DNA of 64,000 nt from Demequina iriomotensis (GCF_000971395.1 NZ_BBME01000011.1:287267-351266), one strand, 5' to 3'; counted from the stretch's first letter, positions 1 through 9,871 are shown. Notes: generated from the sequence alone by a model not told the origin. Program-made: numbers and translations.

Positions 1-195
<195 letters not shown>

Positions 196-210
196 CCGCC
201 TCGTCCACGC

Positions 211-244
211 ACGAAGGCCCCGTCCGGACGGACGGGGCCTTCGT
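211..244. terminator. Bidirectional terminator between aroG and pknL
   Basis: A perfect 14-bp stem (211-224 pairing with 231-244; ACGAAGGCCCCGTC in the left arm) encloses a 6-nt loop. It starts 15 nt after the aroG stop, lies between two convergent genes, and is followed by a short T-rich stretch, so it probably ends transcription from both sides. Confidence 0.85.
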
Positions 245-258
245 CGTGCTTGGGGAAG

Positions 259-289
259 GGACGATGCGAAGGCGGGCCGCGCATCGTCC
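259..289. repeat. Inverted pair of the dispersed 10-mer GGACGATGCG
   Basis: GGACGATGCG at 259-268 is followed by its reverse complement CGCATCGTCC at 280-289, giving a 10-bp inverted repeat with an 11-nt spacer in the aroG-pknL intergenic gap, just past the terminator. The same 10-mer recurs throughout the window in both coding and non-coding DNA (see findings). Confidence 0.8.
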
Positions 290-295
290 GTTCCG

Positions 296-2260
296 TCAGT
301 CGTACTGCAGGATCAGATCCGTGCCGCGCTCCACCTGGATGCCGGGCTGCAGGTTCTGGTCGACGATCTTGTCCTTGTCGCTGAGGAAGCTCCACTTGCC
401 CGTGGTGGTGACCTTGAGACCGGACGCGTTCGCCGCCCGGACAGCCTCGTCGTAGTCCATGCCGACGTAGTTGTCGACGGTGACGAGCGGCGGGCCGTCC
501 GAGACCGTGATGGTGATGCTGTCGAGCCGGTGGCCCGCCTCGCCCGCGCCGGGTGTCTGCGCGAACACGATGCCCTTGTCCGCCTCCTCGGTGCGTTCGT
601 GCTCGACGGTCACGTCGAGGCTGTAGTCGTCCGCCTCGAGCGCCGCCACCGCCTCGTCCTCCGTCATGCCCGTGACCTGGGGGAACTCGATGGGGGCGGG
701 ACCGGCGGACACCTCGAGCGACACCGGGGTGTCGTGGGGCACGGACTCGCCGGCCTCCGGCGTGATCGACATGACCTCGCCGGCGGCGATGGTGTCGGAG
801 AACGTCTCGGACACGTCGCCGAGCGGGAGCTCGAGCTCCGCGAGCCGCGCCTCCGCGTCCTCCTGCGACCGGCCCACGAGCTTCGGCACGTCCGTCATGC
901 GCGGCCCCTTGGACACCGTCACGGTGACCACGGCATCGTTGAGGACGCGCTGCTGCGCGCCGGGATCGGTCGAGATGACGAAGCCGTCGGGGATCACGTC
1001 GTCGAAGGTGCGCTCGACGTCGGGCGTGAGGCCCGCGCCCTTGAGGATCGCGGTCGCGTCCTCCTCCGTCTCGTTCACCACGGACGGAACGGTCGTGTAG
1101 GCGCCCGGGCCGATCGAGTTGTACCACCAGAGCCCGCCGCCGCCGAGCACGAGCAGCGCGACGATGACCGCCGCGATCCACCAGCCCGCACGGCGCTCCG
1201 CGCGCTGCGGCTCCCGCGCCTCCGGGTCGTCGTCGGGAAGCGGCTGGAGCTCAGCACCCACGGCGGCGAAGGGGTGGCCGAGCCCGATGGGCAGCGCCAC
1301 GGTCGAGCCGGGCGACGCCGACTCGAGCACGGCGGTCGCGTCGCCGTCGCGCACGAGGACGGTCGAGCCCGACGGGGGGTCGGCGCGCCGGTCGAGCGTG
1401 GGCTCGTCGAGCAGCCCGCGGGTGCGCCGCACGAGCTGCAGCGCCTCGCCGGCGTCCTGCGGGCGCGCCTCCGGGTCGCGGGCGGTCAGGGACGCGACCA
1501 GCTCGTCGATCTCCGGAGGCAGCCACGCCACCACCGTCGACGGGGCAGGGACGTCGTCGTGCACGTGCTTGGTCGCGACCTGGATCGCGGTGGTACCGGT
1601 GTGCGGCTGGCGGCCGGTGACGAGCTCGTACAGGAGCACGCCCGTCGCGTAGACGTCGGTGCGCGCGTCGGACACGCCGTTGGTGATGAGCTCGGGGCCC
1701 AGGTACGCCACCGTGCCCAGGATCGTCCCGGAGGTGCTCGAGGTCACCTCGGTGACCGCCCGGGCGAGCCCGAAGTCGGCGACGCGGGGCCGTCCCTCCG
1801 AGTCGATGAGGACGTTCTCGGGCTTGACGTCCTGATGGACCAGCCCCTGGCGGTGCGCCGACGCAAGGGCGTCGAGCACCTGCTCGACCGTCGTGAGCGC
1901 GGCGGCGAGCGACAGGGTTCCCTCGTGCGCGAGGACCTCGCGCAGATTCTCGCCGTCGACGTACTCCATGGTGAGGTAGGAGACGTCCGCGTCGACGCCT
2001 TGGTCGTAGACCCGCACCACGCCCGGGTGCGTGAGGCGCGCGGCCGCCTTCGCCTCGCGCCGGAACCGGGCCACGAACTCCCGCGAGTTCGGGTCGACCT
2101 CGAGGTGGCGGTGCATGACCTTCAGCGCGACGTCGCGCTCGAGGCGGCGGTCGAAGGCGAGGTAGACCGTGGCCATGCCCCCCGCGGCGATCCGCTCGCG
2201 CACCTCGTAGCGGCCGTCGATGACGCGGCCCAGGAGGGGATCGGTGAGGGTGTCGGACAC
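296..2260 (-). CDS. pknL: PASTA-domain Ser/Thr protein kinase, PknL-like
   Basis: Membrane protein kinase of 654 residues. The cytoplasmic kinase domain spans about residues 10-280, with the glycine loop AAGGMATVY, the ATP-binding lysine in VALKV (K47), catalytic D144 in VHQDVKPEN and the DFG at 161-164. A single membrane helix (WWIAAVIVALLVLGGGGLWW) lies near residue 380, followed by four PASTA repeats that would face the wall and bind peptidoglycan fragments. The catalytic loop is HQD rather than HRD (non-RD kinase), and the usual APE reads GPE. An ATG at 2269 overlaps a -10-like TAGAAT (2268-2273 on this strand), so the GTG at 2260, 7 nt downstream, is preferred as a leaderless start. The neighbours (aroG, Rv2175c-like, prenyl synthase) match mycobacterial pknL rather than pknB. 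Confidence 0.9.
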   Translation of the reverse strand: MSDTLTDPLLGRVIDGRYEVRERIAAGGMATVYLAFDRRLERDVALKVMHRHLEVDPNSREFVARFRREAKAAARLTHPGVVRVYDQGVDADVSYLTMEYVDGENLREVLAHEGTLSLAAALTTVEQVLDALASAHRQGLVHQDVKPENVLIDSEGRPRVADFGLARAVTEVTSSTSGTILGTVAYLGPELITNGVSDARTDVYATGVLLYELVTGRQPHTGTTAIQVATKHVHDDVPAPSTVVAWLPPEIDELVASLTARDPEARPQDAGEALQLVRRTRGLLDEPTLDRRADPPSGSTVLVRDGDATAVLESASPGSTVALPIGLGHPFAAVGAELQPLPDDDPEAREPQRAERRAGWWIAAVIVALLVLGGGGLWWYNSIGPGAYTTVPSVVNETEEDATAILKGAGLTPDVERTFDDVIPDGFVISTDPGAQQRVLNDAVVTVTVSKGPRMTDVPKLVGRSQEDAEARLAELELPLGDVSETFSDTIAAGEVMSITPEAGESVPHDTPVSLEVSAGPAPIEFPQVTGMTEDEAVAALEADDYSLDVTVEHERTEEADKGIVFAQTPGAGEAGHRLDSITITVSDGPPLVTVDNYVGMDYDEAVRAANASGLKVTTTGKWSFLSDKDKIVDQNLQPGIQVERGTDLILQYD

Positions 2261-2267
2261 GCCGCCC

Positions 2268-2273
2268 ATTCTA
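2268..2273 (-). promoter_or_regulatory. -10-like hexamer TAGAAT of pknL
   Basis: TAGAAT on the minus strand ends 7 nt before the GTG at 2260. It contains the alternative ATG at 2269, so that ATG could not be in the transcript if this is the -10. No Shine-Dalgarno sequence is visible. No convincing -35 is seen. Confidence 0.5.
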
Positions 2274-2314
2274 GGCGTCCGCCCTGCCGGCTCCGACGGT
2301 GCGCGCGCGGCGCG

Positions 2315-3646
2315 TCAGCTGAACCGCGCCATGAGCGCCTTGACGCTCGCGACGTAGCCGACGGTGTCGGAGTGGTAGCCGTGGTCGATGACGGCGGCGG
2401 CGCCCTGGTAGTACCCCGCGATCGCGTCCTCGACGCTCGTGAAGGTGCGGTCGAGCGCCCGCAGGATGAGCACGCCCGCGAGGACGTTGTCACGCGGGTC
2501 GAGCAGGTCGAGCCGCCGCCCCGCCATGTCGGAGGCCCACTCGCCCGAGGTGGGGATCACCTGCATCACGCCCACCGCGTTGGCGGGGGAGACCGCGCGC
2601 ATGTCGAAGCCGGACTCCTGGTACGAGATGGCCTGGGCGAGCACCGGGTCGACGCCATGCTCCTTCGCGGTCGCGATGATGATCCGCTGCATGTCGTCCC
2701 GCGACGGCACGGCCCGCGTGAGCAGGACGGCCTTGTTCTGGTTGGCGGCCCGGACGATGTCGGAGGCGTAGGTGCGTCCCGCGAACGTGTCGCCGACCAG
2801 CGGCTCGGTCGAATCGCCCGGCACGGTGAGGCGCTGGCCCACCCGGATGAGCGACGCGTTCGCGAGCGTGTTCTCGCGGGCGAGCACGGCGACCGTGGTG
2901 CCGTGCCGCTGCGCGATCGACGAGAGCGTGTCGCCGGCCTTGACCGTGTAATGGGTGCGGGACGCGGCGGCCGGGGCCGTCTGCGTCGTGGCCGTGCGGG
3001 AGGACGATGCGGAGGTCGCCTTCCCTGGGATGGAGAGGCGCTGGCCGACCGTGATGAAGGAGGCGTTCGCCAGGGTGTTGGCCTTCGCGAGGGAGGCGAC
3101 CGTGGTGCCGTGCCTCTGCGCGATCTCCGACAGCGTGTCGCCCGAGCGGACGGTGTAGGTCGACGCCGTCCTTGCCGTCGGCTGCGACGTGTGGGACGCG
3201 GAGGCGGAGGCCTGGCCCGAGCCACCGATGGTGAGTCGCTGCCCGGGGAAGATCAGTGCGGCGTTCGCCAGGTGGTTGTCCCGCGCGAGCCTCGCGACCG
3301 TGGTGCCGTGGCGGTGCGCGATCTCGGACAGCGTGTCGCCCGATTTGACGGTGTACGTGGCGGCGAGGGTCGTCACCTTCGTCGAGGGCTTGCCGGCGGA
3401 TCCCGTCGGCACGGTGACGGTGGTGCCGACGTAGATGGTGGCCCGCGAGTCGAGGTCGTTCGCGGCGACGATCGCGGGGATGGTGCTGCCGTAACGATGC
3501 GCGAGGTGCGACACCGTGTCACCCGGTTCGACGCGGTGCTGCTCGTCCGCGGCAGCCGGGGCCGTCGTCGCGAGGCCGAAGAAGGTGGCGATCGCGGCGG
3601 TGGTCGCCGCGGGTCCGGCGGGGACGAGGGGGGACGTCGCAGCCAT
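2315..3646 (-). CDS. Secreted LysM-repeat lytic transglycosylase
   Basis: Probable secreted peptidoglycan hydrolase of 443 residues. The N-terminus is Ala/Thr-rich and hydrophobic (about residues 15-33, ending near APAAADE), consistent with a signal peptide, although the usual positive n-region is weak. Four LysM peptidoglycan-binding repeats follow, each starting near GDT and ending with a G(Q/T)xL/V motif, at roughly residues 36-79, 96-139, 163-206 and 233-276. The C-terminal lysozyme-like SLT domain (from about 317) has the putative catalytic E344 in SYQESGF, then AVGVMQVIP and a late AGYYQGAAAV. The ATG is preceded by GGAGG 5 nt away. Three 9-bp-spaced GTCAC repeats lie upstream, suggesting MtrA control. 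It would cleave or remodel cell-wall glycan during growth or division. Confidence 0.88.
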   Translation of the reverse strand: MAATSPLVPAGPAATTAAIATFFGLATTAPAAADEQHRVEPGDTVSHLAHRYGSTIPAIVAANDLDSRATIYVGTTVTVPTGSAGKPSTKVTTLAATYTVKSGDTLSEIAHRHGTTVARLARDNHLANAALIFPGQRLTIGGSGQASASASHTSQPTARTASTYTVRSGDTLSEIAQRHGTTVASLAKANTLANASFITVGQRLSIPGKATSASSSRTATTQTAPAAASRTHYTVKAGDTLSSIAQRHGTTVAVLARENTLANASLIRVGQRLTVPGDSTEPLVGDTFAGRTYASDIVRAANQNKAVLLTRAVPSRDDMQRIIIATAKEHGVDPVLAQAISYQESGFDMRAVSPANAVGVMQVIPTSGEWASDMAGRRLDLLDPRDNVLAGVLILRALDRTFTSVEDAIAGYYQGAAAVIDHGYHSDTVGYVASVKALMARFS

Positions 3647-3677
3647 GCATGCCTCCGGTGTGAGAGATGGTGCTCAA

Positions 3678-3706
3678 GTGACGGATGTGACAAAAGTGAC
3701 CGTAAC
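3678..3706. promoter_or_regulatory. MtrA-like direct repeats between LysM gene and Rv2175c-like gene
   Basis: On the plus strand GTGAC occurs at 3678-3682, 3687-3691 and 3696-3700, exactly 9 bp apart, followed by GTAAC at 3702-3706. Read toward the LysM gene this is GTTAC then three GTCAC. Tandem GTCAC/GTTAC repeats are the type of site bound by the actinobacterial response regulator MtrA, which controls cell-wall hydrolase genes. The assignment is by motif resemblance only. Confidence 0.55.
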
Positions 3707-3759
3707 CCCGGTCCGGGCGCGGCCGCAAGGGGTCCGGCCACGGTCGGTACCCTGGTGCC

Positions 3760-4107
3760 ATGACCGACGCCATGTGGCTCACCGTTCCCGACTTCGCCGA
3801 CCGCCTGGGGTCCACCCCGAGCAAGGTGCGTGACATGCTCCGCGAGGGCGACCTGCTCGCCGTGCGCCGCGGAGAGCGTCAGACCCTGCAGATCCCCGCC
3901 GACGTCATCGTCGACGGCGACGCCGGTCCCGAGGTGATCGCGACGCTGCGCGGCACGCTGACGCTGCTGCGCGACGCGGGCATGGACGACGCCGAATGCG
4001 CGGAGTGGCTGCTTTCGGACGAGCCGGAGCTCGGCATGTCGCCGCTCGCCGCGCTGCGCGAGGGACGTCGCGCGCACGTGCGGCGCGTCGCGCAGGCGCT
4101 CCTGTAA
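3760..4107 (+). CDS. Rv2175c-like winged-helix DNA-binding protein
   Basis: Protein of 115 residues. The N-terminal half (about 5-50) reads as a winged-helix or excisionase-type DNA-binding fold: LTVPDFADRLGS, then SKVRDMLREGDLLAVRRGE. The C-terminal half has the helical segment ECAEWLLSDEPELG and ends RRVAQALL, as I recall for the Rv2175c family. In Mycobacterium tuberculosis, Rv2175c is a substrate of the kinase PknL, encoded next to it; here too the kinase gene is close, with one gene between. The start codon follows TACCCT by 6 nt with no Shine-Dalgarno sequence, so the mRNA may be leaderless. A second in-frame ATG lies 12 nt downstream. What DNA it binds is not known. Confidence 0.8.
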   Translation: MTDAMWLTVPDFADRLGSTPSKVRDMLREGDLLAVRRGERQTLQIPADVIVDGDAGPEVIATLRGTLTLLRDAGMDDAECAEWLLSDEPELGMSPLAALREGRRAHVRRVAQALL

Positions 4108-4118
4108 CGAGGCGCAGG

Positions 4119-5174
4119 CTAGGACGCGCGGTCGACCGCGGCGTCGACCAAGGCGAGCACCGGCTCCGGCCGCGCGAGGGCCGCGACCAGGGATTCGCGT
4201 GCGAGCGCGGCCTGGGTCGCGATCTCCCGCTCGGCCGCCGCGAGCGCTCCGGAGGACTCGATCGCGGCGATCGCGGTGGCGAGCTCGGCCTCGGCGGCCG
4301 ACGCGCGGCCGAGCACACGCTCGACCGCCGCGCGCTCGGCGGCGTCGCCGTGGGCGAGCGCGTGCCACACGAGGAGGGTGCGCTTGCCCTCGCGGAGGTC
4401 GTCCCCGACGGGCTTGCCGGTCACCTGCGGGCTGCCCGTGAGCCCGAGCACGTCGTCGCGCAGCTGGAACGCGACCCCCAGCGGCAGGCCCGCACCGCGG
4501 AGCGCGGTGATCGTCGCGTGCTCTGCCCCGGCCACGGCCGCGCCGAGCGCGAGCGGGAACTCCGCCGTGTAGGAGGCCGTCTTCGCGCGCATCACCGCGC
4601 GGATGTCTACCTCGAGCGCGGCCAGGTCGGACCACGGCGCGGCGGCGACGCGCATGTCGAGGTGCTGTCCCGCCGTGACGAGCGCCGCCATCTCGTCGAA
4701 CAGGTCGCCGACCATGTCACCGGCGGCTCGGGCCGCGAGCGTGGCTCCCCGCAGCGCCGCGACGAGCGCGACGTCACCCGCGAGGATCGCTCCCGCGCGC
4801 CCGTACGCCTCGGCGTCGCCGGGCCAGCCCGCCTGCCGGTGACGCGCCTCGAACGCGCGGTGCGCCGCGGGCCGACCACGACGCATGTCCGAGCCGTCGA
4901 GCACGTCGTCGTGGAGCAGCGCCGCCGTCTGGAACAGCTCGAGCGACGCGGCGACGCCCGCCGCGACGTCGGGGTCGTTGCCGCCGCACGCCTCGAACGA
5001 TGCGAGCAGCAGCAGTCCCCGGAACGCCTTGCCTCCCTGGGAGGACTCGGCGAGCTGGTCGATCAGGTCGATCCCGGCCGCACCGCCGGGACTCATGGCG
5101 CTGCCGGCCCACGACAGCAGGGTGGCGGTGCGGTCGGCGATGAGGGCGCGATGGCGGGTGTGCGTCGCATGCAT
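4119..5174 (-). CDS. Polyprenyl (geranylgeranyl-type) diphosphate synthase
   Basis: Trans-isoprenyl diphosphate synthase of 351 residues, which adds isopentenyl diphosphate to an allylic diphosphate in the cytosol. The first aspartate-rich motif is LLHDDVLDGSDMRRGRP, with DDxxD intact. The second is QLRDDVLG, where the last Asp of DDxxD is replaced by Gly, as happens in some actinobacterial homologues. Also visible are GKAFRG near residue 50 and GKPVGDDLREGKRTLL near 260. The ATG at 5174 follows TACGCT by 6 nt on this strand without a ribosome-binding site, suggesting a leaderless start; an upstream extension to 5240 looks non-coding. Its position matches idsA2 in the mycobacterial cluster. 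Product chain length cannot be read from sequence alone. It may use precursors made with dxs at 36.1 kb. Confidence 0.85.
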   Translation of the reverse strand: MHATHTRHRALIADRTATLLSWAGSAMSPGGAAGIDLIDQLAESSQGGKAFRGLLLLASFEACGGNDPDVAAGVAASLELFQTAALLHDDVLDGSDMRRGRPAAHRAFEARHRQAGWPGDAEAYGRAGAILAGDVALVAALRGATLAARAAGDMVGDLFDEMAALVTAGQHLDMRVAAAPWSDLAALEVDIRAVMRAKTASYTAEFPLALGAAVAGAEHATITALRGAGLPLGVAFQLRDDVLGLTGSPQVTGKPVGDDLREGKRTLLVWHALAHGDAAERAAVERVLGRASAAEAELATAIAAIESSGALAAAEREIATQAALARESLVAALARPEPVLALVDAAVDRAS

Positions 5175-5292
5175 GCGACCAGCGTAGGGGCGCGGGACGA
5201 GGCGAGGTCCCCAGGCCGGCCGCGCCCGCCGGCACTCCACAGAACCGCTCGCGGGAACCTCGCGGCGGCGGATCCCGCCTCACGCTCGTCCC

Positions 5293-6282
5293 ATGACGAC
5301 GATCACCGGACCCGGCGAGCTGGCCTCCCTCATCCCCGCGCTCCTCGGATTCGAGCCCGAGGACTCGGTGGTGGCCGTGGTGGTGCGCGAGCACGGGGAG
5401 CTCGGGGCGATCCTGCGCCTCGACGAGCGCGACCTGGTCGGAGACCGCCGCGAGGATCCCGCGCGGGACCTCGCGCTCGTCGCGATGCGCGAGGGTGCGC
5501 GCTCCGCGATCGTGCTCGCGTACACGCGTGACGAGTCCATCGCGATCGAGGCGCTCGCGACGGCCGTGGCCGCGCTCGACGAGACGGTGGCGAGCGTCGA
5601 GCCGTGGATCGTAGTTGCGGGACGGTACTTCTGTCCCGACTGCGACGACCCTCGGTGCTGCCCTCCCGGCGGGAGGCCGGTGCCTCCGGGCGCCTCGGTG
5701 CCCGGACCGGCCGTGCGCCTGCGCCGCATGCCCGGGTCGGGGCGTGCCCCTGCGGCGCAACGGCGCCTGGCGGCACGTGCGGCGCGCCGGTGGGAGGACC
5801 GCGCGCCGCGCGACCTCGAGGCATGGCGCACCGAGTCGGCGCGTCGCTGGAGAGCCGTGCTGCGCGACGGCGTCGACGGGCCCGCGCGCCTGGGTGCGCT
5901 CGGCGCCGCGCTCGCGGATGTGCGGGTGCGCGATGCGGTCCTCCTCATGCTGGTGCCCGGCGCGGACGAGGCCGTCGAGGATGCGCTGCGGGGCATCGAC
6001 TCGCTCGCGCTCGGGCGGGCGCTGGGGGAGGGCATGCGACCCGCGACGCCGCCGGACCCGGGGACCGCGCGGCGCGCCCGGACCCTGCTGCTCGACCTCC
6101 TCGCGCATCTGCCGGCGCGCCTGTGCGCACCCCCTGCCGCGACGCTCGCCGTGATCGCGTGGTGGAGCGGTGGCGAGCGGGAGGCGCGGGAGTGGTGCGC
6201 GGTCGCCCTCGACCACGATCCCCGGTATCGTCTTGCGCTTCTGGTGCTGGCCCTCATCGACGCCGCGGGCCCGTCGCGCTGA
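5293..6282 (+). CDS. DUF4192 family protein
   Basis: Protein of 329 residues that begins with the typical DUF4192 opening: a short strand, then ELASLIPALLGFEPEDSVV and VVAVVVREHGELGA. A mid-region ARSAIVLAYTRD and a tryptophan-rich C-terminal segment (AVIAWWSGGEREAREWCAVA) also fit the family. DUF4192 proteins are common in Actinobacteria and have no established function. No membrane helix or signal is visible. The gene stands alone between a divergent prenyl synthase and rpoD. A CACGCT hexamer lies 6 nt before the ATG, so the start may be leaderless. Confidence 0.8.
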   Translation: MTTITGPGELASLIPALLGFEPEDSVVAVVVREHGELGAILRLDERDLVGDRREDPARDLALVAMREGARSAIVLAYTRDESIAIEALATAVAALDETVASVEPWIVVAGRYFCPDCDDPRCCPPGGRPVPPGASVPGPAVRLRRMPGSGRAPAAQRRLAARAARRWEDRAPRDLEAWRTESARRWRAVLRDGVDGPARLGALGAALADVRVRDAVLLMLVPGADEAVEDALRGIDSLALGRALGEGMRPATPPDPGTARRARTLLLDLLAHLPARLCAPPAATLAVIAWWSGGEREAREWCAVALDHDPRYRLALLVLALIDAAGPSR

Positions 6283-6327
6283 CGGTGCCGCGCGCGGGTC
6301 ACGATCGCGTAAGAAGATGGCCGCGAT

Positions 6328-6353
6328 GGAACGGATCGATTGACAAGAGCGTT
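6328..6353 (+). promoter_or_regulatory. SigR/SigH-type ECF promoter upstream of rpoD
   Basis: GGAAC at 6328-6332 and GTT at 6351-6353 are separated by exactly 18 bp, matching the consensus of the thiol-stress sigma factors SigR (Streptomyces) and SigH (mycobacteria). It lies about 75 nt upstream of the rpoD start. A TTGACA (6340-6345) lies inside the spacer but has no -10 at proper distance. In Streptomyces the primary sigma gene hrdB is known to be partly driven by SigR. Confidence 0.6.
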
Positions 6354-6427
6354 ACAATCTAATGGATTTGCGCGAGGCGATCAGCGGGGCCTCACCATCC
6401 ACTCCGTGACAGGTCGAGAGGGAAGCC

Positions 6428-7870
<1,443 letters not shown>

Positions 7871-7885
7871 CGGGCATCGCCCCGT

Positions 7886-7925
7886 GACGAAGGCGCCTAC
7901 CCCGGTCGGGGTGGGCGCCTTCGTC
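7886..7925. terminator. Bidirectional terminator between rpoD and the AGCS symporter
   Basis: A perfect 12-bp outer stem (GACGAAGGCGCC at 7886-7897 with 7914-7925) has a loop that can itself pair through CCCC and GGGG. It begins 16 nt after the rpoD stop and serves two convergent genes. Confidence 0.85.
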
Positions 7926-7942
7926 GTGTCCGGGGTGGGGAG

Positions 7943-9406
7943 CTAGCCGCCGGTGCCGGAGCGCGGAGGCAACCCCGTCACGGACTGCTCGTCCTCCCAG
8001 ACCTCGACGCCCCGCGCTCCCGGCAGCCGGTCGCGGGTGAACACCGGGTCGCGGCCCTCGCGTCGCTGCACGCGGAAGTCCTTGAGCAGCGCGAAGGCGT
8101 GGCGGGACAGGGGCGCGATCGCGACGAGGTTGATGATCGCCAGCACCCCGAGCAGCAGATCCGACAGGGACCACACCACGGACGCCGTCACGAGCCCGCC
8201 CACGAGCACGGCGCCGAGCACCAGGACCCGGTAGACCCAGAGGGCTGCGGGGTGCTCGCTCATGAACTCGACGTTCGACTCGCCGTAGAAGTAGAGGCCG
8301 AGGATGGTGCTGAACGCAAGCATGAACACGATCACTGACAACAGGATCCCGGCCCAGCCTCCCAGCGATCCGACGATCGCGTCGTGGGTGAGCGCGATCC
8401 CGGGCTCCGCGGACTCGAGGTCGGGTCGCGTCACGAGGATGATGAAGGCGGTGATCGAGCACACGAAGAATGTGTCGAAGTAGACGCCGAGCGTCTGCAC
8501 GAGGCCCTGCTTGACAGGGTGCGTCGTCGCCGCGCTGGCGGCGGCATTGGGGGCGGTGCCGAAGCCGGCCTCGTTCGAGAACATGCCGCGCTGGACCCCG
8601 GTGAGGATGACGGTGCCGATCGCGCCGCCGGCGACGGCCTCACCCGTGACCGCGTCGTGCGCGATCGCCGCGAGCACGGGCCCGACGGCGTCGAGGTGCA
8701 GGACCACGATGACGACGCCGAGCGCGAGGTACAGGACCGCCATCGCCGGCACGAGCGTCTCCGTCACGAGCGCGATGCGGTGGGTCCCGCCGAGCACCAC
8801 GGCGGCGGTCGCCACGGCGACGAACGTCGCGACCGCCGGTGCGACCCAGCCCGGCGCGCCACCGTCGAACGAGTTGGTGACGGTCTCGGCGATGGTGAAC
8901 GACTGGAGCATGTTGACCGCGAGCGGCGCGGCCACGATGAGCACGATCGCGAGGACGACGCCGAGCCACCGCCGGCCCAGGCCGCGTTGGATGTAGTACG
9001 CGGGGCCGCCCCGGAACCCGGCGGCGTCGCGATGCTTGTACAGCTGCGCGAGCGTGGCCTCGACGAAGCCGGTCGCGGAACCGAACAGCGCCATGAGCCA
9101 CATCCATGCGACGGCGCCGGGCCCGCCGACCGCGATCGCGGTGCCCACGCCCGCGATGTTGCCGATGCCCACGCGCGAGGCGGCGGACACGGTGAAGGCC
9201 TGGAAGGCGGAGAGCGATTGCGCGTGCCCGCGCGCATCCGTCGGGGTGCGGTCGCTCAGCCCCCGGAACATCTGCGGGAGCATGCGCACCTGCACCAGGC
9301 CGGAGCGGCCGGTGAAGTACAGGCCGAGCACCGCGACCAGCGGCAGGACCAGCCACGTCCACAGGCTGTCGCTTGCGGAGACCACCCAGCTCTCGAAGGC
9401 GCTCAT
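7943..9406 (-). CDS. Alanine/glycine:cation symporter (AGCS family)
   Basis: Inner-membrane transporter of 487 residues that takes up alanine or glycine with sodium or protons. Hydrophobic segments run through the whole length (about 10-11 helices). Family signatures include SAFQAFTVSAASRVGIGN near residue 65 with IAGVGTAIAVGGPGAV, WMWLMALFGSATGFVEATLA, a GGPAYYI motif, and GVQRGMFSNEAGFGTAPNAA in the middle. The C-terminal tail (from about 450) is hydrophilic and charged. A GGGAG sits just before the ATG, and TAGCGT farther upstream may be a -10. The next gene is divergent. The exact substrate cannot be told from sequence. Confidence 0.92.
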   Translation of the reverse strand: MSAFESWVVSASDSLWTWLVLPLVAVLGLYFTGRSGLVQVRMLPQMFRGLSDRTPTDARGHAQSLSAFQAFTVSAASRVGIGNIAGVGTAIAVGGPGAVAWMWLMALFGSATGFVEATLAQLYKHRDAAGFRGGPAYYIQRGLGRRWLGVVLAIVLIVAAPLAVNMLQSFTIAETVTNSFDGGAPGWVAPAVATFVAVATAAVVLGGTHRIALVTETLVPAMAVLYLALGVVIVVLHLDAVGPVLAAIAHDAVTGEAVAGGAIGTVILTGVQRGMFSNEAGFGTAPNAAASAATTHPVKQGLVQTLGVYFDTFFVCSITAFIILVTRPDLESAEPGIALTHDAIVGSLGGWAGILLSVIVFMLAFSTILGLYFYGESNVEFMSEHPAALWVYRVLVLGAVLVGGLVTASVVWSLSDLLLGVLAIINLVAIAPLSRHAFALLKDFRVQRREGRDPVFTRDRLPGARGVEVWEDEQSVTGLPPRSGTGG

Positions 9407-9516
9407 AGGACTCCCACGCTAGGCGGTCACCCGCATCGGCGCTGGTTCAGGGGTGAGGCATGCGCACGCGCACGCTAGCATCGTGCCGTCCCGCTGTTCT
9501 ACCGAGGAGTTGCCCC

Positions 9517-9870
9517 GTGACCGCTCTGCGCTACGCCCTGCTGGTGCTCCACTTCATCGGCCTGGCCGCGATCCTCGGGCCCGCGCTCGAGCAGCTCCGG
9601 GCGGACACGAAGCGCATCACCATCGCGATGCTGTGGGGTGCGCGCGCGCAGATCGTCACGGGCCTCGCGCTCGCGGGGCTCGCATTCGCGCGATCCGACG
9701 AGACGGGCTACGAGCCCGACCACGTGAAGATCGCCGTGAAGCTCGTCATCGCGCTCGCGATCGCCGGCATCGCTGAGTCGAGCCGCAAGCGCGAGAACCC
9801 GGTGGTCCAGTACTGGCTCGTGGGTGCGCTGACGGTGGTCAACATCGTCGTCGCCGTCGCGTGGCGCTGA
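9517..9870 (+). CDS. Small conserved membrane protein
   Basis: Protein of 117 residues starting at a GTG with GAGGAG about 8 nt upstream. It has three or four likely membrane helices: LRYALLVLHFIGLAAILGP, a segment around IVTGLALAGLAFA, KLVIALAIAGIA, and LVGALTVVNIVVAVAW at the end. A short SSRKRENP loop is positively charged. I do not recognise a named family, although the pattern resembles small integral membrane proteins common in Actinobacteria. The following acetyltransferase gene starts 2 nt after its stop, so the two are probably co-transcribed. An in-frame upstream ATG at 9460 is less likely because its extension is Arg/Ser-rich and lacks a ribosome-binding site. Confidence 0.7.
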   Translation: MTALRYALLVLHFIGLAAILGPALEQLRADTKRITIAMLWGARAQIVTGLALAGLAFARSDETGYEPDHVKIAVKLVIALAIAGIAESSRKRENPVVQYWLVGALTVVNIVVAVAWR

Positions 9871-9871
9871 G

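Noticed and set aside
530..3763. Very long plus-strand open frame (1077 codons) across pknL and the LysM gene
   Set aside because: It is Arg/His/Gly-rich shadow coding antisense to two recognised genes, a common artefact of high G+C DNA.
6340..6358. TTGACA and TACAAT as a housekeeping promoter for rpoD
   Set aside because: Only 7 bp separate the two boxes, so they cannot form one sigma-A promoter; the GGAAC-N18-GTT reading fits better.
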